Shown one piece after another: positions 52,358 to 61,587 of a DNA stretch of 64,000 nucleotides (the first letter of the stretch is position 1; each line of letters begins with the position of its first letter). A program made the translations under genes and the position numbers. This DNA is from Pseudomonadota bacterium (lineage in GTDB: Bacteria; Pseudomonadota; Gammaproteobacteria; Legionellales; Legionellaceae), in the NCBI GenBank assembly GCA_020161725.1, contig JAIUOG010000001.1, forward strand, positions 1 through 64,000. The letters are read 5' to 3'. A model generated the notes under the pieces. The model did not search any database. It was not told the origin of the DNA and was given only the letters and a program-made list of their open reading frames with translations.

Positions 52358-53835
52358 AGTACCTTCTTCATATAATAACGCTTATGACCTTTAGGGCAGT
52401 CATCCAGAACTCCAAACTCTTCGTAACCATATTTGAGATAAAAATCTTTTGCTTGAAAATCAAAGGTATCGAGGTGAATTAAAGTAACTCCTAATTCTTT
52501 AGCTTTTTCCTCAACTTTATTGAGTAAAATGGTACCCAAACCTTGGTGGCGATATTTTTCCTCAACAAAAAAGACACTGATGTACAGGATCTTCCATGTA
52601 TAAACCTCCGAACAAATACCCGCTATTATTTCATCACCATTCTTGATCGTAACATTTATATCAATTACTTCAGGTTTTTGTGTGGAAGGGACGCACGATG
52701 TATTAAACTCAAACAACTTTTGATCTACAATTTTAAATGAATCTTTTGCATTGAACTCCAATTTATAGTTTGTATTTGGTACATACACATCGTGGCTATC
52801 AGTTGTTTTTTTAATTACGGCATCACTTTCTGCATGCAAATTGGTTAATTTTTTAGTAAACCACAAAATTAAATCATCATCCAAAGGATATGTTTCCCCA
52901 GGAATGGTTGGTTTATAACTATAAGTTACCCCTAAACCATCAGGAATATAACCACGGGTAACATAAAGTCGTTGAGCTTGTCCATATCCTCCATCGGAAC
53001 CACCATATAACCCAACACCAATACCTACAACATCACACTGACTTGCTGCCTTGTCTTCAGCAACAGTGAGTAAAGCACTGCCTATTCCGAGCTTGCGAAA
53101 AGCAGGCAATACATTTAAGTCCATAATTTCTGGGATTTCTTTATGAGCAAAGGGTTCATAGTGTGAGGCCCATTTTAGAGTAACATAGCCCGCAATTTGG
53201 TCTTGAACATAGGCTACCCAAACTACTCGCTCAGATTGTTGTTGTTCTTGATGATACCCTTCAAACAAGACGTAAGGTTTTTGCCAATTTGCTTTTTGAA
53301 ACGCATCGACCAAAACGGGGATATCAGATAATTCCATTAGCTTAATGGCAATTGACCGTTGGTTTTCTGCTAAAGGTTCAAGCTGTTTTATCATGTACAC
53401 CATATTCCACTCATACCCTGCAGGTTTTAAATCAAAAAGAGCGTTAAAACCAACTGACTGATAAAATCGGTAGGTTTTAAGGTAATTCTCTTCCAATTCA
53501 GAGGGGCTAAGTGTTTCAACGGTTATGGTTTTAGCTCCTTGTGTTGCAGCAAAATGGCAAGCCGCTTCGATTAATTGCTTTCCTACACCTTGACGATGAT
53601 AATCACGTTTTACAGCCATCCAGTAAATATTGGCATTATTAGGATAAGGAAAATCAATAGAAACGAGGCCCATAGTGTCATCTCCATCTTTCGCCGCAAA
53701 ATTAGTGCGTGTGTTTACACCTATTGCGTAGTGCTCGTTCGCTTCTGGTAAACCAAAGTATTCTGGCAAATCCTTTGTAATGGTTCGACATAAGGTTTGA
53801 GCCCAATCTCCCGTTATTTTTTCGATTTGAATCAT
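52354..53835 (-). CDS. Triple GNAT acetyltransferase
   Basis: 493 residues with three GNAT units. Unit 1 (1-150): IYWMAVKRDYHRQGVGKQLI and YRFYQSVGFNAL. Unit 2 (160-330): IMDLNVLPAFRKLGIGSALL and AQRLYVTRGYIPDG. Unit 3 (350-493): ISVFFVEEKYRHQGLGTILL and AKDFYLKYGYEEFG. All three acetyl-CoA loops look complete. Unit 3 is close to the single GNAT at 15.4 kb, unit 1 to free small GNATs. Three different specificities in one chain are likely. It overlaps the GrpB-GNAT gene by 4 bp. Confidence 0.87.
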   Translation of the reverse strand: MIQIEKITGDWAQTLCRTITKDLPEYFGLPEANEHYAIGVNTRTNFAAKDGDDTMGLVSIDFPYPNNANIYWMAVKRDYHRQGVGKQLIEAACHFAATQGAKTITVETLSPSELEENYLKTYRFYQSVGFNALFDLKPAGYEWNMVYMIKQLEPLAENQRSIAIKLMELSDIPVLVDAFQKANWQKPYVLFEGYHQEQQQSERVVWVAYVQDQIAGYVTLKWASHYEPFAHKEIPEIMDLNVLPAFRKLGIGSALLTVAEDKAASQCDVVGIGVGLYGGSDGGYGQAQRLYVTRGYIPDGLGVTYSYKPTIPGETYPLDDDLILWFTKKLTNLHAESDAVIKKTTDSHDVYVPNTNYKLEFNAKDSFKIVDQKLFEFNTSCVPSTQKPEVIDINVTIKNGDEIIAGICSEVYTWKILYISVFFVEEKYRHQGLGTILLNKVEEKAKELGVTLIHLDTFDFQAKDFYLKYGYEEFGVLDDCPKGHKRYYMKKVL

Positions 53836-54791
53836 AGTATTTTCCCTACCGCAGTATCTCTCGCATCACCTTCATAGCCATCTGGATCATCAAATGGCAT
53901 GTCGATATAACCATTATTTCTATAAAATCTTAGAGCATCCGGTGAGGACTCCACGTGCAAGCTTTGATATCCTTGGTTTTTGAGCCACTTTTCACATAAC
54001 GCCAAGAATTGGCTACCGTATTGATGGGTTCTTTTTTCCTCATCAATCACAATGATACGCAAAGCGGCTCTCTGATGAGGCCATAATTGCAGATGGGCAT
54101 AACCAATGATGTCGCTTCCTTGAGATAAAACAAAATGAACATGAGCATCATGCTCAAAAGTCCAAGTGTAAGGGTCAGAAAGCCCAGCTTTATCAAAAAA
54201 ATAGAATTGTCTGAAATGACGTACTTTATCCCATTCTCGCGGCGTTAATGCCTTCACCACTCTTAATCCATTAAACCCTGCTTTTTTATCAATTGTTGCA
54301 ATAAAATCTTCTTTGCCCAAACAATAGGCAGTAATGTCATAGGGATATTGATGGGCCAACTCTTGTTTTAAACGAGCATAAGCTTCTCTATCTTCTGGAT
54401 GTGCTCTCATCCAGTCCCTAAATTTTAAATGCCGCTCGATTTCGGAATTTCCAAACTCAAAAATATGAGCATGATGTGTTCGTAGACTTTCTCCCTTTTG
54501 GAAATAGCGGCGAAAAGGAATACCGTATTCTCCTTTGGCTTCATAGCCAAGTGCCTGCATAGCAGCATTGGCACTGTCCACTTTGCTAATATCTAAAACA
54601 ACTGGAATCATATCGATTACTGGTTTTGCAGCCAAACCTGGTACTGATGTGGAACCGATATGATGAATTTCAATGCAATTACTGCCTAATGCTTTTTTAA
54701 TTCGCTTTGCTTCCTGTTCAAATTGCATAGGCCAATTAGCATTATAAGGAACTACTTCGATGAGTCTTTGTTCTTGGTTGACTTCCATCAT
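53832..54791 (-). CDS. GrpB (UPF0157) domain fused to GNAT
   Basis: 319 residues. The first ~170 are a GrpB-type nucleotidyltransferase-fold domain (EVVPYNANWPMQFEQEAKRI, IEIHHIGSTSVPGLAAKPVID, GIPFRRYFQKG, HAHIFEFGN). The second part is a GNAT (LRIIVIDEEKRTHQYGSQFLAL, PDALRFYRNNGYIDM), whose acetyl-CoA loop is unusual (RTHQYGSQ). GrpB proteins often accompany dephospho-CoA or resistance enzymes; the role is unknown. It starts directly after the nucleotidyltransferase stop. Confidence 0.85.
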   Translation of the reverse strand: MMEVNQEQRLIEVVPYNANWPMQFEQEAKRIKKALGSNCIEIHHIGSTSVPGLAAKPVIDMIPVVLDISKVDSANAAMQALGYEAKGEYGIPFRRYFQKGESLRTHHAHIFEFGNSEIERHLKFRDWMRAHPEDREAYARLKQELAHQYPYDITAYCLGKEDFIATIDKKAGFNGLRVVKALTPREWDKVRHFRQFYFFDKAGLSDPYTWTFEHDAHVHFVLSQGSDIIGYAHLQLWPHQRAALRIIVIDEEKRTHQYGSQFLALCEKWLKNQGYQSLHVESSPDALRFYRNNGYIDMPFDDPDGYEGDARDTAVGKIL

Positions 54792-55574
54792 TTATTCTCT
54801 CTCTTGAATATGCTGAACTATTTCACCCACAAATGCAGTGACTTCTTGATAGGTTTCTTCGGTCAAGATATCGCTTGCATGATTTAGTTCAGCTTTAGTT
54901 AATGCTCGTTGAATTAAAACTCGCCATTTTGGGAATTGATTTTTAGCCCAAGTTCCAGCTTTTAACTTAGAGCCTTGTTCCTGATGTTGGAGCACATACA
55001 AAGCCCGGCATAGAGTTAATACAACATAATATTGGTACCCTAAAGAATTTTTGGTATGAGTAACCCAATCTTGCCACTCAATGGCCTGTTTTTTGACATG
55101 CTCTATAAACTCACTATTTGATACAGGAGCAATAATCGACTTTGCTGATGGACCATATAGAATGAGGCTATCTCTTTGCAACAAATAATAATTAATAAGC
55201 CAGTCAGTCCCCGCCTGTTTGAGGTGAAACGGTTCCCCTGGGCTAATGACAGCAATTTGACCTGGCTCTGTCTTAAAATGTTGTAACATTTTATAAGATG
55301 CATAAGCTACTTCAATTCGGTCATTCCAAGCTGGAAAATGCTGAACCAGATTGGCATGCAAATCATCTAAAGCCGCGAATTCTTCTGGTGTCATTTCTTT
55401 GTTTAATGCCACAAGAACATCAATGTCGCTGGTTGTTTCATCAAAATCACCCCAAACAAATGAACCATACACATAAACGCCCAGCAAATGTTCCTTTAAA
55501 ATTGATTGCAAACCGGATAGTAAGTCATTAAGTAAATGATGCACTACCCTAAACTCTGTATGTGGTTTATTCAT
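54792..55574 (-). CDS. AadA-type nucleotidyltransferase with DUF4111 domain
   Basis: 260 residues. The pol-beta motif is LGVYVYGSFVWGDFDETTSDIDVLVAL and the helper domain matches DUF4111/AadA (VLTLCRALYVLQH, KLKAGTWAKNQFPKW). Related to streptomycin/spectinomycin adenylyltransferases and to the gene at 39.1 kb, but more distant. Probably a small-molecule AMP-transferase. Part of the minus-strand resistance-like operon, 11 bp after the exporter gene. Confidence 0.85.
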   Translation of the reverse strand: MNKPHTEFRVVHHLLNDLLSGLQSILKEHLLGVYVYGSFVWGDFDETTSDIDVLVALNKEMTPEEFAALDDLHANLVQHFPAWNDRIEVAYASYKMLQHFKTEPGQIAVISPGEPFHLKQAGTDWLINYYLLQRDSLILYGPSAKSIIAPVSNSEFIEHVKKQAIEWQDWVTHTKNSLGYQYYVVLTLCRALYVLQHQEQGSKLKAGTWAKNQFPKWRVLIQRALTKAELNHASDILTEETYQEVTAFVGEIVQHIQERE

Positions 55575-55585
55575 TTGCTACCCCA

Positions 55586-57220
55586 CTATCCACTAAGAGA
55601 CTCTTCTTTTCGTTCATCTGGTAAAAACCCACCTACCTGCGCATCCCATAGTGTTTTGTACAAACCACCGCGATCTAATAGTTCAGCATGTGTCCCGTCT
55701 TCAACGATATGGCCTTTATCAAATACTAAAATTCGGTCCATATGCAGCAGAGTCGATAAACGATGTGCAACGACTAAGGTTGTTTTTCCCTGCATCAACT
55801 CCCAAAGACTGTCTTGAATGTTAGATTCTGTAATAGAATCGAGTTGAGAGGTGGCTTCGTCCAACATTAAAATGGGCGCATTTTTTAAAATCGCACGTGC
55901 AATGGCAATGCGCTGGCGTTGACCACCTGAAAGCTTCACCCCACGTTCCCCGACCAAGGTCTCATAACCTTCTGGCAAAAGACTGATGAATTCATGTGCA
56001 TGGGCCTTCTTGGAGGCTGAAATGACTTCCTCATCCGAAGCTGTTGTCCTGCCATAACGAATATTATCCATCAGGCTTCGATGAAAAAGCATTGGGTCTT
56101 GTGGAATCATGGCAATGGCTTGTCTTAAACTCTCTTGAGTCACTTCGGATAGGTTTTGACCGTCGATTAGAATTTGCCCATCCACCACCTCATATAGTCG
56201 TAAAATCAAATTAACAAAAGTGGACTTGCCGCTTCCTGAATAGCCCACCAAACCCACTTTTTGACCGGCTTCAATTGTGACGGACTTATTTTGGAACAGG
56301 GAGTAACCACCTTGGTAATGAAATTTCACCTTGGAAAATTCAATTCGTCCTTGCGTGACCACTAATTGGGATGCATTATTTTTATCCTGTATCTCATGAG
56401 GGATGACCAATGCATTTAAACTTTGTCTTGCCTTGCCTAAAGCTTGGTTAAATTGGTCCACTTGGTACATGGTGTACCACATCATGTGTCCCAATTCCAT
56501 GGAAAGCCCAAGAATCAAAGCAAAATCACCAATGCTCATCAGTCCCTTGCCATACAAGTGAATTAAGGTAATCGAGGCCAAACCTATCATTACCGCAATC
56601 ATTCCACCCTGTGCGCAGCATAACAAAACAATAAACAGCTCTTTTCTTTGAAAAGCCCGTTGTACCAAGCTAAAAAACGTGTTCATACGTTCCACTTCGT
56701 AGATTTTGCGTGAAAAAATACGAATATTGGATTGATTCGCCAGGCTATCGACTAATTGCCCAGAAAGCTGCGATTCGGAATTTGCATGGTCATCGGACAA
56801 TTGAACCAATCGTGCCGACATCCAAATACTAAATGAGGCAAAGGCAATGAACCAAAGAAATAAAATATAAAAAAACAGGACATTAACAAAATAGGCTGTA
56901 ATAAATGAAACCACTAATAATGAAGCACCACGAAGAAAGTCGATAGACACGCGATGCAAAATAATCTCAAGATTATCAGCAAGAGTAGTAATTTGTGTGG
57001 CAATTCTCCCCGATAGATTATCCTGAAAAAATTGCGTACTACTTCCCAACACATACTCAAACATTTGGCTAATGATTTGGTTTTTAAGCACTGCTTCGTA
57101 TTTATAGTTCAAGTACCCGATTGTTCGCCAGGTGATATTGTCAAAAACAATAAAGTTCACTACCAGTAATCCAGCGATCCAATACAAAGAGGAGAAGTCC
57201 GTACTTGTTTTTGCTGCCAA
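55586..57220 (-). pseudogene. ABC exporter, main part (frameshifted)
   Basis: 544 codons from an unlikely TTG (LAAKTSTDF): membrane helices 2-6 and a full ATPase with VGYSGSGKSTFVNL, IPQDPMLFH, KLSGGQRQRIAIARA and PILMLDEATS. The first helix is in a different frame at 57225-57374. Removing one T from the TTTT run near 57233 joins the parts as SFINTLAAKTS, the expected continuation. So the gene is either broken, or read by slippage at the T-run, or the base is a sequencing error. The ATPase part is nearly identical to that of the exporter at 45.5 kb. Confidence 0.8.
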
Positions 57221-57224
57221 GGTA

Positions 57225-57374
57225 TTAATAAAAGGATTTAATCAATAAACTATTAAACGGTCCCCAAAATCCAGCCATTAAAGCAAGCAGGATAAATAAA
57301 AAAACCATGCGTCGATACGGTTTTAAAAAATGCCACATAAAAGAGCCTATGTGGTTAGGCAAACGATTAGTCAT
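57225..57374 (-). pseudogene. ABC exporter, N-terminal part (frameshifted)
   Basis: 49 codons from the ATG at 57374 (MTNRLPNHIGSFMWHFL), with a ribosome site AGAGGG, carrying the first membrane helix (VFLFILLALMAGFWGPF) and ending early at TAA after a T-run. The next part of the protein lies in the neighbouring frame. The start overlaps the ABC-F stop by 8 bp. Confidence 0.8.
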
Positions 57375-58830
57375 GATGAACACCCTCTGATTGTTCCTCA
57401 TTGAAATGATGTATCTTCCCTTGATGAACGTGATACTTAGTTTCAATGTGAATGGAATCTAAAAAATCATAATCGTGAGAAATAACCAGTATTGCACCTG
57501 AAAATTCACGTAATACTTGAATGATATGATCGCGTGTTTCCAGATCTACATTGTTGGTTACCTCATCTAAAATAATTAGCTTAGGCGGATTGGCAGCAAT
57601 TAAGGCTAAAGAAAGCCTTGCCTTTTCACCACCAGAAAGATCTTTGACCTTTATTTCTACCTCGATGTTTTTGCGAAATAAAAAGTCATTCAAATGGACA
57701 CGAAGTTCAGCATGAGAAGCATGGGGCATCTGACTTTTCATCAAATCCAGAACTGTTTCGTCACAATTCAGATGTTGATAATGCTGATCGAGATACCCAA
57801 CTGTATTGCGCTCTGGAAGAGTCCACTCACCTGTTCTCTTAATGTGACTATCCTCCAAGATCGCTTTGACAAAGGTGGACTTCCCTGATGCGTTGTCCCC
57901 ATACAATGCCACCCGTTCGCAGCCATTCAAGTGAAAATGAATCTCTTCAAGAATCACATCGAAAGCCTCGTAGGCAATAGAAGCGTCTTGAATACTGATT
58001 AGGGGCTTATGGTGGTCAAGACCGTTTAATTTAAATTTGGGCTTAATCGTTTCCGGAAGGTTTAAAGATGAAAGCTCTTCAAGCACCTGTTGTTTTTTAT
58101 GATTAATCTGACTTAATCGTTTATTTCCTGTTGTCATTGCATTGGCAAGCTTTGTATGAGACCGAATCGTTGGCCATTTACGCTGCGCTATCTTTTTTTC
58201 ACCCTGAACACGAGAACGTTTATTCCGTTCTTGTTCTCTCATTAGAGCAAGATGTGATTCTTTCTTCTCCCGTGAAATCCGTGATAATTCCTGTTCAATC
58301 GATGCTTTCTTGTCTTCAAGCATTTGCTGATAATCACAATAAGCCCCTCTAAATACAGCGAGCTTACCTAAATCAATATGCCATAGAGTATCTGCGACTG
58401 TATTGATGAGCTCCGTATCATGAGAAGCAATGACCAACGTCCCCGGATAATGCAGGAGCATACGCATTAAAGAACGGCGATTGCGTCTGTCCAGATGATT
58501 TGTGGGTTCATCCAACAACAACACATTCGGATCTTCAGACAATATCTTGGTTAATGCTTGGTTTAATCGTTGACCACCACTTAAATCAGGACATTCTTCA
58601 ATCACTTGGGGTAAATAACCAATACGAACATCCTGTGGCATTTTAATTTCGCCAGCAGAGGCTGAACAAAGACCAGCAAATCTCTTAAGTAAGGTTGATT
58701 TTCCTGAGCCATTTCGGCCAATCAGTGCAATACGCTCACCAAAGTGAATTTCACCACTGAAGTCTTGAAAACAGATTTTATGCGGGTAGATAAGACCTAG
58801 GTCTTTAAATTGAATCGGTTTATGATGCAT
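57367..58830 (-). CDS. ABC-F subfamily ATPase (ribosome-protection type)
   Basis: 487 residues, two ATPase domains without membrane parts. Domain 1: IALIGRNGSGKSTLLKRFAG, DLSGGQRLNQALTKIL, VLLLDEPTNHLD. A charged interdomain linker follows (EQERNKRSRVQGEKKIAQRK). Domain 2: VALYGDNASGKSTFVKAIL, DLSGGEKARLSLALI, IILDEVTNNVD. ABC-F proteins act in trans on the ribosome; resistance types such as Vga, Msr and Lsa displace antibiotics. The long linker and its place at the head of a resistance-like operon, behind a short leader ORF, suit that role. Confidence 0.88.
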   Translation of the reverse strand: MHHKPIQFKDLGLIYPHKICFQDFSGEIHFGERIALIGRNGSGKSTLLKRFAGLCSASAGEIKMPQDVRIGYLPQVIEECPDLSGGQRLNQALTKILSEDPNVLLLDEPTNHLDRRNRRSLMRMLLHYPGTLVIASHDTELINTVADTLWHIDLGKLAVFRGAYCDYQQMLEDKKASIEQELSRISREKKESHLALMREQERNKRSRVQGEKKIAQRKWPTIRSHTKLANAMTTGNKRLSQINHKKQQVLEELSSLNLPETIKPKFKLNGLDHHKPLISIQDASIAYEAFDVILEEIHFHLNGCERVALYGDNASGKSTFVKAILEDSHIKRTGEWTLPERNTVGYLDQHYQHLNCDETVLDLMKSQMPHASHAELRVHLNDFLFRKNIEVEIKVKDLSGGEKARLSLALIAANPPKLIILDEVTNNVDLETRDHIIQVLREFSGAILVISHDYDFLDSIHIETKYHVHQGKIHHFNEEQSEGVHHD

Positions 58831-58896
58831 GATTTACTCTTAAGCATATCTTTTAGGACAATAAAAATAGAAAATCAAAAATGATTTACTCTCTCT

Positions 58897-58933
58897 GCCC
58901 TGTAGAAGGGCGTACTTAAGATGTAATTTTCAT
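58897..58933 (-). promoter_or_regulatory. Leader ORF and hairpin before the ABC-F gene
   Basis: On the minus strand a five-codon ORF (MKITS, TAA; 58933-58916) is followed 4 bp later by the hairpin GCCCT-TCTAC-AGGGC (58911-58897), about 70 bp before the ABC-F start. Short leader peptides with hairpins are the usual ribosome-stalling attenuators of antibiotic ABC-F and erm genes. No ribosome site for the ORF is obvious. Confidence 0.4.
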
Positions 58934-59067
58934 GGCGTTATAAACCTACTTTTGATGGTTTTTTATATCACTTGATATTTTAATGCAAAATAGTTGCTGA
59001 TGTCAATTTTTATTTCACTCTCTTTGGGCTCGCGAAACCATCTTTTTTATAAGAATTTCTTAGGCTT

Positions 59068-59178
59068 CAAATAGGCCTAGTGTAATGAAATGAACTCCTT
59101 ATTTATTCCAATCCGTAAACTGGGATATTATCCCGTCTGTAAGGAGAGGAGTCCATTTCATTACACTAGGCCTATTTG
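59068..59178. mobile_element. Inverted-repeat element (MITE-like)
   Basis: Perfect 25-bp inverted arms begin CAAATAGGCCTAGTGTAATG at 59068-59092 and end at 59154-59178, extended inward by ACTCCT with one mismatch. The centre holds a second hairpin GGGATA-T-TATCCC. No coding capacity. A clear target duplication is not seen. It may be a MITE, a pair of insertion-sequence ends or a very long bidirectional hairpin. The rest of 58934-59067 holds no gene. Confidence 0.6.
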
Positions 59179-59198
59179 AGGAAAAAGCGAAGGATTGG

Positions 59199-59348
59199 AT
59201 GGCACAACAATCGAAAAAACTTTCATCCAAGGTTAACATACATTTTAATTATGGCGGCAAAGGTAGTGTGGTTACAATTTTTGCTTCTTTAGAGGAAGCA
59301 GAATGGTTGATGTCACATCTTAATGGTGAGTCACTAAAAAAAGAATGA
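59199..59348 (+). pseudogene. ParB C-terminal domain remnant
   Basis: 49 codons (MAQQSKKLSSKVNIHFNYGG then KGSVVTIFASLEEAEWLM). This resembles the C-terminal dimer domain of chromosomal/plasmid ParB: LS.KV.I....GKG.I.I...S.EE...L...L. The ParB N-terminal and HTH domains are missing, cut off by the inverted-repeat element just upstream; the frame stays open into it. Suggests an earlier plasmid or integrative element. Confidence 0.6.
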
Positions 59349-59675
59349 CTGAACACAATTTATTCGATAGAATGATCATAATTTAACCGCTCCAGGAAAA
59401 AGTGTTCGGTTGACTGTTGTTTCAAACCAAATTAAGGAAAATGGTAATGAGTAACATTCTAAACATTAAAAATCAATTTCACCTCTCAATACACAACCTT
59501 AATGCCTTATGTACAGGATTGTTACACCTCAATCCAATACATAAAAAAAGTACGGGTAATTAATTCAATAATTACGGGATTTTCCGTCACTTTGTTTCTC
59601 TTAAGGTAAGTCCGAAACTCATGTGACACCGTTTAGCATTAAAAAGTGGATGCCCACTCGTTGTAAGGAAGAACC
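59349..59675. other. Intergenic with palindrome and possible small ORF
   Basis: About 330 bp. A 38-codon ORF starts at 59447 (MSNILNIKNQFHLSI) with AAGGAAA upstream; unsupported otherwise. GTAATTA-ATTCAA-TAATTAC at 59556-59575 is a perfect 7-bp palindrome. The promoter of the LegC2-like gene should be here. Confidence 0.4.
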
Positions 59676-60890
59676 ATGACGTATCAAAAATTGGAACTTG
59701 AGTTAGCTTTAGACCTTCATCCGTCAGAAAACATGGAGCAGGACAACCCCAATCAAAAAACAAAAAAAGATAAAGAACGTTTTGAGAAGATTGTAATTAC
59801 TCAAAATAAAATACAAAAAATCAAAGAAGAATTGAATCAATTGATTCAGGCGATGAATCACAATCCAAGCTTATTATCGCGTGCTGCCAGTTTCTGGAAT
59901 GAAATCCCCTTATGGCAAAAAATTACTGCAGGTGTCGTGCTCACCGTACCAGTGTTGATGATTGGACTCATGGCAAATCTTGCAGCCCTTATTACGCTCA
60001 GTATTGTTACTGGAATTGTTTATACGGTAAGCCATATCCTTCTTGAAAATCATCAGAGTCAAAATGCAGACAATATCGAAGGTTTAAAGGCAGGAATCTC
60101 AAGTCTTGCTGATCTGCTGGACTCGGTTATTTCAACTCTAGATCTCTTACGCGAACAGCTGGCAATTGAAATTGATGCATTCCAGAAAGAAAATACGCGC
60201 CTAACCGCTAATATTGATCAATTTTGTGAGCAAATTAAAACATTAAAGTCACAAATTAATGAGCTTACGGATACCGAAAAAGCACTGCGTGCCACTCAGA
60301 TTGAACTTGAACTTACTAGCAAAAGGCTCAAAGACTCAAACGATGCGCAGTCTCAAGCTTTAGAAAATACTCAAAGACAATTAGAACAGGTTGCTCAGGC
60401 GTATAAAGAAAATCAAAATCAGTTATCTGATAAAATAAAAGAACTGGATAACGTGAAAGAAAAAATGGGAATAGAAGTTGAACAGGCGCGGGCTGTTGGA
60501 CTGGTATTAAGTGGAACAGTTGAAACATTTTCTAATATGGTTATTCAAGACAAAGAACAACGAGCTGCTTTTCAAAAAAGATTAGAGGAATTTCTAACCA
60601 ATAAAGAGAAAAGCTTTGTTGAGGTGGCAGACCGAATTTGTGATGCCGAACGCAAACTGTCAATAGTTACCAAACAATTAGAAGAAAGTAATCAGCGGTA
60701 TCGCAAACTTTTAGACCGACAGGAACAACAGATTATTCGCCTGGAACAAATTGATGTGTATCAATCTGAAGAGACACAGGAATCGTTTGATGGTGTTAAG
60801 CCAAGCATCAAAGGGTTTTATGCAATAAAAAAAGAGGCTCCTTTTTTAGCTGTTTCTACCCATGGGGCACAGATGACCGTTGTGATATAA
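59676..60890 (+). CDS. LegC2/LegC7 (YlfB/YlfA)-like coiled-coil membrane protein, effector candidate
   Basis: 404 residues. After a charged start, two hydrophobic segments form a hairpin at ~80-125 (ITAGVVLTVPVLMIGLMANL, AALITLSIVTGIVYTVSHIL), followed by LLENHQSQNADNIEGLKAG and about 200 residues of coiled coil (ENTRLTANIDQFCEQIKTL, ENTQRQLEQVAQAYKENQ). This order matches the Legionella LegC2/LegC7 SNARE-mimicking effectors, which enter vacuole or endosome membranes and bind host VAMP4-type partners. The identification rests on layout and the LLENH region. Translocation by Dot/Icm is assumed from the family. Confidence 0.7.
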   Translation: MTYQKLELELALDLHPSENMEQDNPNQKTKKDKERFEKIVITQNKIQKIKEELNQLIQAMNHNPSLLSRAASFWNEIPLWQKITAGVVLTVPVLMIGLMANLAALITLSIVTGIVYTVSHILLENHQSQNADNIEGLKAGISSLADLLDSVISTLDLLREQLAIEIDAFQKENTRLTANIDQFCEQIKTLKSQINELTDTEKALRATQIELELTSKRLKDSNDAQSQALENTQRQLEQVAQAYKENQNQLSDKIKELDNVKEKMGIEVEQARAVGLVLSGTVETFSNMVIQDKEQRAAFQKRLEEFLTNKEKSFVEVADRICDAERKLSIVTKQLEESNQRYRKLLDRQEQQIIRLEQIDVYQSEETQESFDGVKPSIKGFYAIKKEAPFLAVSTHGAQMTVVI

Positions 60891-60998
60891 AAAGGCAATA
60901 TATTCCTTTAGGACTTATGGGTCGTAAGACTTTAAGCTGGGTATTGATGCGCCACAATTTAGGTAGGGTAACGACAGAGATGACTCATTTGGCTGCGA

Positions 60999-61286
60999 TT
61001 AATATTTTGTTTGAAAATAATAAGTTTTGATGATTTGAAAAAGAATATCGTTTAAATGACCTATAACTCTCTCAATCAAAATATTAGATTGATGGGGTTT
61101 TGATTGAGCCAGAATCGTGCTAATTGCATCGTCGTGCTGTACCTCTTTGGCCAGTATTAGTAATAAATGTTCAGGTTGTGTGTAAAGGAACTCATAAATT
61201 AACCCCTGAAGATTTTCTTGAGTCACTATTCTCGTGGATAAAAAAATTAAGCACTCACGTTCGAGTGTATTCAATAAAATAGTCAC
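60999..61286 (-). CDS. Hypothetical small protein
   Basis: 95 residues from GTG at 61286, preceded by TGGAG at good spacing. Mostly helical and hydrophobic-amphipathic (TILLNTLERECLIFLSTRIV, LIYEFLYTQPEHLLLILAK). No family recognised. It lies between the LegC2-like gene and the cyclase remnant. Confidence 0.45.
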   Translation of the reverse strand: MTILLNTLERECLIFLSTRIVTQENLQGLIYEFLYTQPEHLLLILAKEVQHDDAISTILAQSKPHQSNILIERVIGHLNDILFQIIKTYYFQTKY

Positions 61287-61587
61287 GTTTTTTGAACTCC
61301 ACAAATAGAAATCTTTTCAAAACACTCTCATGAAAGAAAATAGCTTTTGTAACAAAAATGGATGCCCATCTTATTCAATTCTAGGATAATCTTGCATCAG
61401 AAACATGAATTAACTGAGAAAAAATGGGTTTTTTTATTTGTTCCATGGGCCTTTATCTCTAAAATGATCTTTCTAGCATAAACATCCTAATTCAATCAAT
61501 AGTGTCTCATTCGTGTGGCTGCTATTCATGAAAAAAATCAAAACTGGTTTTATACTCATGGATAAGGGTAATGACTGACTTGATAAA

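Noticed and set aside
61350..61372. TGGATGCCCA motif shared with 59646-59658
   Set aside because: Only ten bases with short stems; too little to claim a common regulatory element.
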